A DNA stretch of 64,000 nt, taken from the NCBI GenBank assembly GCA_029931535.1, contig JAQPZY010001688.1:7973001-8037000 (forward strand), in the 5' to 3' direction. Shown here piece after piece: positions 12,201 through 24,200 of this stretch. The notes below the pieces were generated by a model. It searched no databases. It was not told where the DNA came from and was given only the letters and a program-made list of their open reading frames with translations. The position numbers and the translations under genes are program-made. This DNA comes from Margaritifera margaritifera. Taxonomy: Eukaryota > Mollusca > Bivalvia > Unionida > Margaritiferidae. Within the stretch, counting starts at the first letter, position 1, and the number at the start of each line of letters is the position of its first letter.

Positions 12201-15200
12201 GAGAATTTAAGAGTGTTTGAAAGAGCAGCCCTATACCCTTTGATTGAAGAGGCTGAACATATCTCTCCTCGAAAAGGAAAAGAAAATCTGCTACTGCAGC
12301 GATAGAGGGTCAGCAAGGATTAACGTGTTTCCTAACACACCAATCACAGAAGATTTTCCACTTTGCATTGTAGACCTTGGATGTAGAGCATCGCCGGGCT
12401 TGTACGATACAGTCGGCAACTTTGCTGGAAAACTCTGCCTGGCTGAATGATCGCTTGATATAAGCCAAGTGTGAAGGTGGAGGATCTGGGGATTGGTGTG
12501 AACTAGAGTGCCTGTGTTTTGTCGCAAACAAGTCCACTAGAGGTCGCTCCCATAAACTGAACAGAGACTCTGCAACCGCTTGATGAAGAGACCATTCTGT
12601 TCGGACTACCTTGCCTGTTCTGGACAGACTGTCTGCCAGACTGTTTTTCTTCCATGGAAAGTGACGAACTCGGAGTGTAATCCCTTCTGACTGCCCAACG
12701 CAGAAGGTTCCAGACTTCCACAAAGAGCGAAGGAGCATGAGTGCCTCCTTGTTGTCTGAGGTACACAACCACTGAAGTGTTGTCTGAGGAGATCATGATG
12801 CAATGCCCTTTGACATGTTCTTGGCAGTCTTTTAGGTCGAAGAACACAGCTTTCATTTCTAGATGTTTATGTGGAGAAGACTGTCTTCCTGTGACCACTT
12901 GCCATGGAGAAGTACTCCTTCTGGCTCTAAATGAGCCCTCCAACCTGAATCTGATGCGTTGGTGTACAGATAGGAGTGGGGTTCTGGGGCATGCAGAAAA
13001 AACTCCCTTCAGAAACATATCTTGATCGTACCACCACTTTAGGTGGTACTGAAAATGTTGAGCCTAGAGAAATTCGCATTGGGAGGGAATCCTTGTGGGG
13101 TCTCCAAACCGCCAACAGGAGAAACTGAAGAGGACGTAAATGAAGTCTACCTAGGGAAACCAAGTCTGACACGGAATTCAAGGTTCCCAGGAGGGAGAGA
13201 TACAGATGAGCTGACAACGAAGTCTTGGTCTGTAATGTCCTTAAAAGTTCCGTGATTTTGTGTATCCTCTCTGGGGGAACACGAATGCAGCCCAGGGAGG
13301 TAAAGAAATTCATTCCTATATACATGAAATCTTGAGAAGGAACGACTTCGGACTTCTCTAGATTTGGAATCAGTCTCAATTGCATCAACACAGACCAACT
13401 GCGGGTCATGTGGCTGCATAGGGACTGTTTGTTTGTGTTGTGTAGTAGCCAGTTGATGAAATACTGGATTAACGGAATCCCCAAGTATCTCAAGTGTGCA
13501 GCTATTACTCCCACGACTCTGGTAAAGATCCTGGGCGCTGAGGTGAGACTGAACGCCATGGCTTAGAATTGAAATACTTCCTGTCCGATCGAGAAAAGGA
13601 AATATTTTTTGTGCGGTGGAAAAATTGGGATGTGGAAGTACACATCCTGAAGATAGATGGAAACTGCCCAGTCGGCTGGTTTGATAGCATTCCGAACTGA
13701 AGTTGCAGTTTCCATCTTGAATGTTTCCACTTGCAGAAATTTGTTTTGGGGGGATATGTTGATAAACAGTCTCAGTTTTCGTCCCTTTTGGGGACCAGAA
13801 AAATCCGGGAGTAGAATGCTGGCGACTCAATGTTTTGAACCATCTCCACTGCGCCCTTCTGAAGAAGGGTGTGCACTTCTTCCTTTAATTTGAAAATGTT
13901 TGATTGATGGAAGAGAATGGGTGTCCTTGAGAGAGGAGGGAGTTCTATGAAGCGTAGACGTAAACCCTCCTTTACAATAGAAAGAACCCACCGATCTTCC
14001 ATGATGTTTGACCAGACCTCTGAAAAGAGGGCCAGTCGAGCACCTACCTGAATTAAAGAGGTATGCACTGCAGGAGAGATGAGGTATCCCTAGGAACAAC
14101 ATCTCTTTCCCCCTTTTGCCTCTTTGGGGAAGGGGGAGGCAAAATTAGACCACTTTCCCCTGCCCCTGCCTCTCCAGTTACTACATCGCGTATCTGAGGA
14201 GAGCTTATAGGCGGGTTGTCTACTTTGCCGTCATGGTTGCGTACCACATTTTGGTATGAATTGTGGCTGACCCATAGCCCTATCAGAACGTGTGTGAACG
14301 CTGGCCAGTTTCGACGGGCCAGCAACCAATGCGAGGAACCTATGTTGTTGGTCCCTCAAATCCTGAGAGGCGATAGAAGAAATGAGACTGCCGAAAAAAA
14401 GTCTCTGAATCTAGGGGTGCAGACCTCAGAAGATTTTTGCTATGTTCCAGCAAAAATTTGGTAGAGTCCAGTGCTACATCTCTACGTACGTGTAGAAGCT
14501 CAGCCGACAACACCATTGTCGTAGACAATGCGTGTCGTGAATTTTTTTTTCTTTTTTATTTCCCATAGCCTTAAACAGTCGTTGCAAGGCAACGGTTAAT
14601 AATGATTCCTCATTCAGTAAACAACTGGTAGAGGTAGTTCTCTCCCTTGCGGGGGAAAGTTCCACATACCAACTGGATTGAAAAGGAACATGGAAAAGGA
14701 AGGGACATCAGACCGATTTCCTATCCCAGAAGCGTGTCTATTTGCACGTTTTGTCCCTGTGATGTGACAACTAGGTAATGCAGCGAAAGGGGGGGGTATT
14801 TGAACCTATCCCTAGCACTAGACCTAGATTCGGCATGTCTCACAGACCTATACCCAGTATATGGTCTGTCTGTATCCGGTGATAAATGGCCGGTCCATGA
14901 CCGGTCACTTACAGTCAAGGGCAATCCAGATCTGAGAGAACTTCTCTCAGAACTAGAAGAATTTGAATGTCGGCTAAAACCTCTTGGGTTTGCGGGATGT
15001 ATTTTCTGCCTGACTTCGGATACTATGGAGGTCTTGTTCCTGCCCCGAAGGGAAGATGCAAGGATTCTCCATATTTGGGCTCAGTGTAACCCCTTTTTGG
15101 GGGTATAACTGTGTCTGCTTGTGGGTCAGTGCTACCCCACCCTCCCATAGTTGGGGGGGGGGGGTGCACTCGGACCCAGCAAGTTGATAGCCCTTATGAT

Positions 15201-18200
15201 AGACGTTGTCTTCTTCTTAGAAGACACTATCATGACTTGGGAAGGTGCCTCTAATTCCTCTTATATTCGGGGGATCGCACTCAAACCCTTGAGAGATCTC
15301 TGTTACCATCTCACTAGTAACATTATCTCTCTCTTGTCTAGGGAAGGTGCTGCTCCTCCCTCTATTATTTGGGGGATTGCACTCAAACCCTTCAGAAACA
15401 TCTGTTTCCATCTCACCTGTGGTAACATTATTTCTCTTTTGTCTAGGGAAGGTGCTGCTCCTCCCTCTTTTATTAGGGGGATCGCACTCGAACCCTTTAG
15501 AAACATTTGTTTCTACCTCACAGGTAGCACAAGTATTTCTTTCTAAGTGAGATTTAGAAGGGGAAAAAAGGTGCTTCTTTCCTTTTCAGATAAGTGTGAC
15601 GGCTTTCAGCCAAATCCCAAGTGTCGTCCAACCATATACAACACATGGGGCATTCGTCCATACATGTACATTTTGTACATGACAAACAAGTTTGGCAAGT
15701 GTCCCATGGGCCTTTTTTATGCCCACACTCACCAACTGATTGAGACATCTGAAAAATTAAGTTCTGAAAAAGAAACTTTGTTTAACAAAATAACAGAGCC
15801 ATGATAATAATAATAATAAGGGTTGCATCAGCACATTGTATCTCCTTACTACTGAATTTTCTGTAAACAAGAATGTCTGAATTTATTAGGTACTTCGTGA
15901 CGGATATAAACACCAGAGCATAATTGAAGTTCAAGGTAATGTTAAAGAAAACATTATTGAAACATTCAGGGGCCCTAGAATATACTAATTGCGAACAGAA
16001 ACGAGATTAAGTCTCGTGACCAAATTATGATGTTAATAAATAATAATCACGGTAAAGATGGACCCCAGTGTTGCAACACTTTTAAAAAGGATATTCTGAA
16101 TACTTATTGCTACCACTATGTCCCAAGTCCTTTACATAGGAGGGGGAAGGGTTGGTGGCTCGTAGTGCATTAACAATGCACGAATGGCGAATATCAATGT
16201 TAAAGTTATCAATTACAAATTTGATAAATACGGACAGAGGTTAACATTCATTATAAAGAATATTCACAACAAGTCCTGGCTATTAGCATTGAAACTATTG
16301 CACTTGTAGATATTTTCTTCTTCATAAAGTTTTTTCCACGTGTTGACTCTGTAATCGTCCGGAAAAGAATGAGGACGCTCTGTGGAGCATGAGCTGACGA
16401 CATAGATCAGACTGGGTTGATGCACATGTTCTAAGAAACTTCTAGAACAGGGCGTTGGTGCATCTAGCATGGACGAGGTCTTTCCATGCAGAAAGGAGAA
16501 AGCTTAATAATAGTGACAGGTAAGTTATTACTGACATTAAAATATATGATTTAGTTCACTGGACTTTGTGCCAACCGAACCAAGAGTTGCATGCATAACT
16601 TAATACAGCAACCGATTTAAGAGCTCTGCAACTTCTAAAAATTCAGCTTGACCCTAATTCGCAATCAGTTAAATTCTAATTTTTACGCAATTCTTCTGCA
16701 ACTAATCTATATAGAGTATCAAGCCAACTTGGACCAATTTTTGCAAAAAGAAAGGGCTTTTGGTTGAAAAAAACATGTTTAATGCACGTTTCAATGTTTT
16801 CACTATGAAGAACAAAGACACCAAAGCAGCAAAATGCAGAGATGCTGCCAGGATTTTATCTGAAGGGGGAAGCTCAACCCTGGTCACCAAAATAAGGGGG
16901 GAGTAGAAAAAAAATGAGGGGGATGAGGAAACGGCCTTAGTTCAATATATACCTAACACATAAATATCCGTCTTTCTTTCTTCCTGCTCTATTTAAATCA
17001 AAATCCTCAAAAGATTTCTCCTCTAGTTGTATAAGCATTAATCTGTTGATCCTTTCTGAGATTAATTTGTTCCTTATCTGTGATTGAATATTGTTCTGTG
17101 CTGAGAACCTCTTTCACATGTGAATAGCTAGCTAAGCCAGCTTGAACAATTTGGAAAACTGTTCTTTATGGTTATGTACAATTTTCAACAGCTCATATGT
17201 ATTGTCGCTTGGATATCTCTGCTCCAAAATAATATTTTAATTTTTTCACCAACAAGAGCTCTGCCAAAGTTTCACTTTTTTGAATCGGTGCTTTGCTGAC
17301 TACTATGCCAGATTTCTTATCTGTACCACAATGTTGTATTAGGGTTTTAAGTCCATCAATGCCATATTCAGCTTGTTCAGACAGAGGTATTTTGATCAAA
17401 ATAAATATCCTTACTTTTTAATTTCTTTTTAGATTCTTATTTATTCATCTTAATTCTTAGAGTGGTATATAGTTTTGTAGCACAAGATCCCTCAAGACAG
17501 AAAATGTTTGAGAACAGAAATGAAAATTGCAGTCTACTTTTAAATTGGCTGTATTTTAATTAGGCTTAGATTTCTGCCTTTTTGACATTTAATTTCGAAA
17601 TACTGCTTAATAGGGCGTTGACCAGCATGCCGTCTGTTTTTGTCCATCCAGCATGTATATCGAACTTGTATTCAACATCATTTTCTGGTTCAAAATTATT
17701 CACTGCTATTTCCAGTAACACTTTCCGGGCTCCAATAATCTCATATACATCAAAACTTTAAAAATAATTGTCATCATCGCTACCATCGGCTGGTATTTGC
17801 TGAATGAAATAGTCATCTTAAGATGAATCATGTTGTGAGTCAGCCATTTTGGATTTTCGAAGAGCCCTTACTGGAACACGCATTTGTAAATGCTCAACCT
17901 CGACAATGCATGTTCCAGGGCCCAAAGTGCCAATCAAATTTAGTTTAACAACCATTCTTTTCAAGCCGAAGTACTCAGATGTATAAACAGTTGCCTACCG
18001 GAAAAAGATAGATAACGAAACAAGCACTACGAGACCCCTACTTGCGGTGCAACTTACGCCGCAAGAAGCACTTTAAGGGTTAACAGTTAAATAAAAATTG
18101 TATACTTCGCAGAGTACATTTTTATATGCGCGACTTGAAACTGATTTGCATGAATTCATACAAATTTTGCGCGATTCACGCACTCGTGCATCCTGGCAGC

Positions 18201-21200
18201 ATCTCTGAAAATGTGTTCTTAGTAAATAGTGACTGATCCCAGTTGACAGGACTGCTTACTTTGCTTTCTTGGTTTCCATATGCCAATATCTGCAGACAGT
18301 CAGTGGTGATTGCCAGAAATTTGACATTGTTTCTCTGGAGCAAGGCTACCATTTTCTGCAGCCCACCTGCCAGGCGCACCGCCATCTTGGAACCATCCTG
18401 ATGCAGAAGCAGGTTGTGTAGGGTTGTGATAGCATAGAACAGCACGGACTCAATGGGAGAGCTGCAAATAATGAACAAAATACAAAATCTTTCATTAATG
18501 TAAATGGAGAAAATGTACCTCAATTACTTATGAAAAAAACACCTAAAATATCAATTAAAAGTGGAACATGAAACTAATAACATGAAACATTAATTTTGTT
18601 TTGTCAGGTTATAACAAAAAAACAAATTATACTGATGGCAAAATTCTGTAGTACATTAACGACTAATCATACTATATTACTGACTCCTAAGTAAAGATTC
18701 AAAACAAGGGTCCAAAGTGTATATAAGCTAAAGCATAAAATGAAAAAACTGACCTCAAAAGTTTAACAAGGGCTGGAATTCCCCCAGATTTGAATATTGC
18801 CAGCAGTCCCTGCCTGTGATGAGACAAGTTGTGTAGAGTGCCAGCAGCACATCGTGTGGTTTCAGCATCATTAGTGTTACTCATGGCACGTACAAGTGCT
18901 GCTACCATTTGAGGAGAATTCATTATTGCGTGACGACTAGCCTCTTTCTTGGAGAGTTGGTGGACCATCATGGCTGCCTGGCTGACCACGACTTGATCTT
19001 CATCATTTAGAAGCTTAGTTAATTCTGGGATGGCTCGTGTGGCAAGATCAGCATCATCCTACAGGAGAGTAAGTTATAAAACATTTGCTTGTTTTCCAAA
19101 CCTCTTTCTATGGCAAGTATTTACTGAATTTGCTTTTCCATGTTGTGAATTTTTCAATTTTTGCTCAGGCTGATAAATATTTAATGTTTTTCTATTAGTT
19201 CCATTTTTAAAATACACTGAGAATGTAAATCATTGTACTTGACATTCTTCATGTATTATGAGTATCAATATATCCTGTTTGAAACAGTAATCCTCTTTCT
19301 TGTTTCGTCTCCTCAGTGAAACAAGTTTGGTGGAGAAGGTAAATAGAATGTTTTTCTTCTACTAGTCCAGCCACAAGATTTAATACAGATACAGAACTTT
19401 TACAGAGCTGATACAGTATTCTGTTATTTCTAACCAGTATGATGCTAATGTCCTATGCATGGATTCCAAGCAGAACATACTATTAAATGGCCATTTAATT
19501 TTTCTAATATAAAAATGACAACTAAATCATACATTTGTTCCAGGATTCAATCCAATCTACTTTTCCATGTCATCTCTTCAATATTAAATACTTGCTAAGA
19601 ATGATAGCACTTCATCCTTGTCTTTAGTCTCAGCTCTGCATCATGTTTAGAAATGACGGAAAAAAATTTGAAATGAGTATGAAAACCCATATACAGTCAA
19701 ACCTGTCAATAGCAACCACCCATGGGAAAAGGACAAACTGCCCTTTGAACCAAAGGTGACCTCTGTATGTAGTTTCACCGTTCACACTTGGTTTTTGAAC
19801 AAATACCATGCACTGAATATCATTATTGTTGTTGTTATTATATTATTATTATTATTATTATTGTTATTATTACATTATAAACAGATTTAGTTTAGAGCAC
19901 TATTCAACCAAATCATAAAATGTGTATTTGTTGTTCTCTTCCAAACTTGTGTTCCACACAAAACTACTGTATCCTGTGTATCCTGCTCACTTTAAACCAT
20001 GACAAAACACTACTTTTCACTATTAACTGACTGCTTACATATGACTCTGAAACAGAGGACTGACTATTTGGTCAGCCAACTTGTATAATTGGACTTGGAA
20101 ACAGCTGTTCACGCTTCAAACAGTATCTGAATTAAGCGGTTGCTCAACTCGAGATCAAAAGATAGTTGGCTTATGTGAGAGATCTGTCCTGAATAGGAAA
20201 TGAAAAGAAGCCTTATGTAGCTATTGTTAGCAACACATGAACCAAAAAGGGATGTAACTCGTATCTCTCCTTAACGATGAACATTTTCATCAGAGAAAAC
20301 CTAAATTCATAGGCATATAGATGAACATCTCGAACTATACCGGTCTCACTGGCACAAAAAGGTGACTCCCATTTCTGCTGTGATAACTGCTTTTCCCACC
20401 ATCCAGCAAACAAATTGCATTAACCCTCTCCTCTAATGATAAAAACTGCCTTTCTTTTGAGCTGACATACCGACGCCTGGCTGTGTGACTGTAGGATGGC
20501 AAGTACAAGCAAAATAAAAAATGTTTTACACATCGATTCACATGATATGCCTTTATCTAAACAATGTCTTCCTCATTAAATGAAAGTTTGTTTTCATAAC
20601 ACCGGGCAGTCACCGTCAATCAGATTCAGTGAGCATTTAAAGCAGTGAGAAACCATTATTTGGTTAGGAAACACCTGATCGCTGATCACAGAAAGAAGGT
20701 GACCATTATATACATGACTTTTATATACAAGATTTGCCAAGGGGAAATTAGAATGGCCATTGATACCAGGTGACAACTATATAAAGGTGACCGTTTGGAC
20801 AGGTTTGACTGTATATACTTTATTCGGACTTTAAATCTCCATGGAGTCTTTTGGTGCAAAAATACAGTTTAACTTTGAAATATTGAAGCATCTGTGGGCC
20901 CAAATTTTTGGTTCAAGTTTTCAGTTGTTTCAAGTTTGCCAGGGAAGAAAACAAAATAATGATTTATGGCAGGATTGATCATGTTCAAGTTTTGTCAAAT
21001 ATTTGAGTTATCAAAGTGTTATTCATATCAAGTCTTCAATCTCTTGAAAATATTGGTGGATCATAACAATCCTGCTCTGTATGACACAAGACCAATTCAG
21101 CAATGTTCTGGTATATTTGAGAAATATGTAGCTTTGTTCAACAGTAATTGTGTTTCTGCATTACCTGGTAGTTGATGAGATTGACAACGGCAAATTTCAG

Positions 21201-24200
21201 CATCTGTGATGGTTCAGCCAGCCTTTGTACTGCAGTTGGTTGGTCAGGGTGGATCTGGGTTGATGGGATCTGCATCCCCTCATCCAGTGTCTCTGGGAAC
21301 ATGGCTGCACGCACACGCTGTGACCGAGTCTGGTTCAGCTGCTGGTTCATATCTAACATAGAAGATAAGTATAAAAGGTTTTACAGTTACGGTCAAAACT
21401 TTCCGATATAACTTCTGTTTATCCAATTATAATTTAATTTTATACATAAAGTTGGATGTTTTTTTCCCTCCATTTTTATATATAAAAAAAAGAGAGAATT
21501 TTTATACATAACGTTTAAGAAATCTTGATTTAGGCTCAAGATGACCAACTAAACATTCTAACAACCTTAAAGGCCACTAGACATCTTATTCATATCCATG
21601 AATTTAATGTAACCCTGAAAAGATCATATTTACAACTCCAAGAAAATCAATATATATGAAAATAAATGAATTTACAATATTCTGTAACACTGTGTAGGAG
21701 TTAATTGCACAGCATTGGGTAAACTGCATGAGGTGGCAGCTAAATAGTTTGGGCAAATGGGGAATTAGTATAAAGGGAGAAGTTGGTGCATACCATCAAC
21801 CTGTTCCTGTGTGAATCCCTGGCCCATCCCCTGGTCACCCCAGGCATCAAACATCATCCGTGAGGTGTCCATGTTATCCCCAGCATTGTCAATATCCTCT
21901 GCACCATGCTTGCTGCTAATTGAGGGAGCCTGAAGAGAAAGAAGAAAAAAAAAACTAGTGTCTATCTTGGAAATAAATTCAATTGAATTGAAAGAACTTC
22001 AATCCTTAAACCTGTCAAAGCCTTGAAACACCTATGCAAAATGGCCTTTTTGTTCAAATAAATGTTGGGTAAAAATTCTTTGAATTTAAAGTTAAGTTTT
22101 TGTGAAGGCATAATAATCAGTATATATGGGTAAATTTCCATTTGGTTTTATATTTGCAACTTTTATATTCAAGTAAAAGAACTGGGAAAATGTAACCATG
22201 TGCAAATTTAGGGAGTAAATTTGTGCCAGCACAATTGCTAAATCCTGTTTTAACAAAAAATAAATTGATGAACATTTAACATCACAAATTTTCTCATCCC
22301 AGTGGGCAGCAATTCCAATTGTGACTTACTGGTCAAGCAAGGATGATGCAGGAAAATGGTATCCAAAATATGGTTCTTTTCTTCCATTCAAAACTCAGGC
22401 TACTTTCATGAAATTTCACTTGTCCAATAATAACTCTTGGTTGTCCAGGCTAAATGAATGGGCTAGGGAATTATCACAAATACCATGAACCACAATTTTA
22501 CTTAAAAAATACATAAGAATTTTGAAAATGCACGATGCTGTTTTTTTCAAGTTTTTTAGGTTGCAGACAAGAAAAGGAATGAACACTGCCTCATGTACAT
22601 GTGACCATCTGTGCACCAGAGAAGCAATAACTAGATTTTTAAGATGGCACGCATGGCAGCCATGTCATGCAGATGTCACAGTGACACCGTTGTCATTTAA
22701 GATCACACGCAAGTCATAAGAAGTCATTATGTGAAAACCCCAAGTCAATATGACCATCCATTCAGGAGGAGTTGCAATAACATTTTCAAGATGGACACCA
22801 TTGTGGCCATGTTGTATGTCAGATTGGCATCATTTTTGAAACTTCATGTTGATATGACCATCCAGACACTAGTAGTAGTGATACAAGATTTTAAAGATGA
22901 CAAACACAATGGCCATATTGGATGTCCATGTGGCACCATTTTCATTTAGGACCAACTAAACCTCAGACTAAAACCGTATGCAAAGTTTCATGACTTTCCT
23001 TGGAGTAGTTCAAGAAAAGTAGTGACAACAAACAACTGTTAATTGATGCAGAGATGCTGTCAAGATTTTATCTGAAGGAGGGATCTTCCACCTTTTCACC
23101 AAACAAGGGGGGAGTAGAAAAAAATTTGGGCAGGGGGTGAGGAGGAGGGGAAATTACCACAGTTAATTATTACCGAACACTTAAATATCCATCTCTCTAT
23201 CTTCCTGCTTCACTGTTTGGTCTCTGTTGAAATCAAAATTGTCACAAGATTCCCCCTCTAGTTGTAAAAGCATTAATCTGTTGACTGTTTCTGAGTTTAA
23301 TCAGTTCCTCATCTTGGTATGGATAGTGTTCTATGCCGAGAACACCCTTTCACAGTCTGCTGTCCGAAGGGGCATATGCATAGTTAGCCTAGCCTGCTTC
23401 AACATGTTGGGAAACTGTTCACAGGTATTGTCTTATGGATAAATCGGCTCCAAAATGCTTGTGATCTGGTGACTCTTTGTGTCGTAAGAGATGACATCCT
23501 AAAATTCAAACACCGATTTCCGAAGTAAAAGGGTTATTTTTCACATAATTTCTGTAAATATTACACAACATACCTCCTGTCTTGGTGTTGTGTTGTAACT
23601 ATATATACTTTAACAGTCAAGATTTCTGAAACTTTGCATCAAATTTTGGTTTCTTCTTTTGGCAGTTCATCTAACCTGGCATCTGACATTGATTTAGAAT
23701 TATCCTCCTCCTTTTGACTTCAACCTTCACTTTCTTCATTCTGCCATATACTTTGTACATTCAAGCCAGGAGAGACTTGAATTCGAAAAGAATCAGTAAT
23801 TTTTCACCCAGCCATGCTTGACTATAATCTTGCCTTCTAGGGTGGGCCAAAGTTTGCGTATGCGCATTTGTGAGGAAAAGGCTTCAATTGCAGAACCCCT
23901 CTAATACACATTTTTTCTGTTACATAAAATTAGCAGGATTTCCAAGCATTTTTGTATTAACCTACATATGCATACTTTGGAATGGGCCGAGGCATTTTGA
24001 TCAAACAAGTATTGTTACCATTTAATATTTTTTTACGTTCTTATTTATTCAGTTTTTCTTAACAGTTAAATACAAATTTTATACTGCACAAAGTGCATTT
24101 TAAAATATGTGACTCTAAACTAATTTACGGGTGTTCTCATGCATCACTTCTTTCCAAGTGCACAAATTTGCAAAAATTGTGCATGATTTGCGCACTCGCG

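Larger units (their letters stand above)
10943..16545 (-). mobile_element. DIRS-type tyrosine-recombinase retrotransposon, decayed
   Basis: Minus-strand order from right to left: gag-like frame, reverse transcriptase, RNase H, tyrosine recombinase. Inverted ends replace LTRs, and the left end has an extra complementary block. This order plus a recombinase instead of an integrase is the DIRS hallmark. DIRS elements copy through RNA and integrate as circles by the recombinase, usually without target duplication. The coding frames are broken by stops and frameshifts and the RT catalytic aspartates are replaced, so this copy cannot be autonomous. It sits in sense orientation in the 9.7 kb beta-catenin intron. 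Confidence 0.88.

Noticed and set aside
11125..15804. Plus-strand open frames of 60-131 residues across the DIRS element
   Set aside because: They are shadows of the minus-strand gag/RT/RNase H/recombinase remnants, which carry the recognisable motifs.
10943..16545. LTR retrotransposon or endogenous retrovirus
   Set aside because: The ends are inverted, there is a tyrosine recombinase motif instead of a DDE integrase, and no protease or envelope-like frame was seen.
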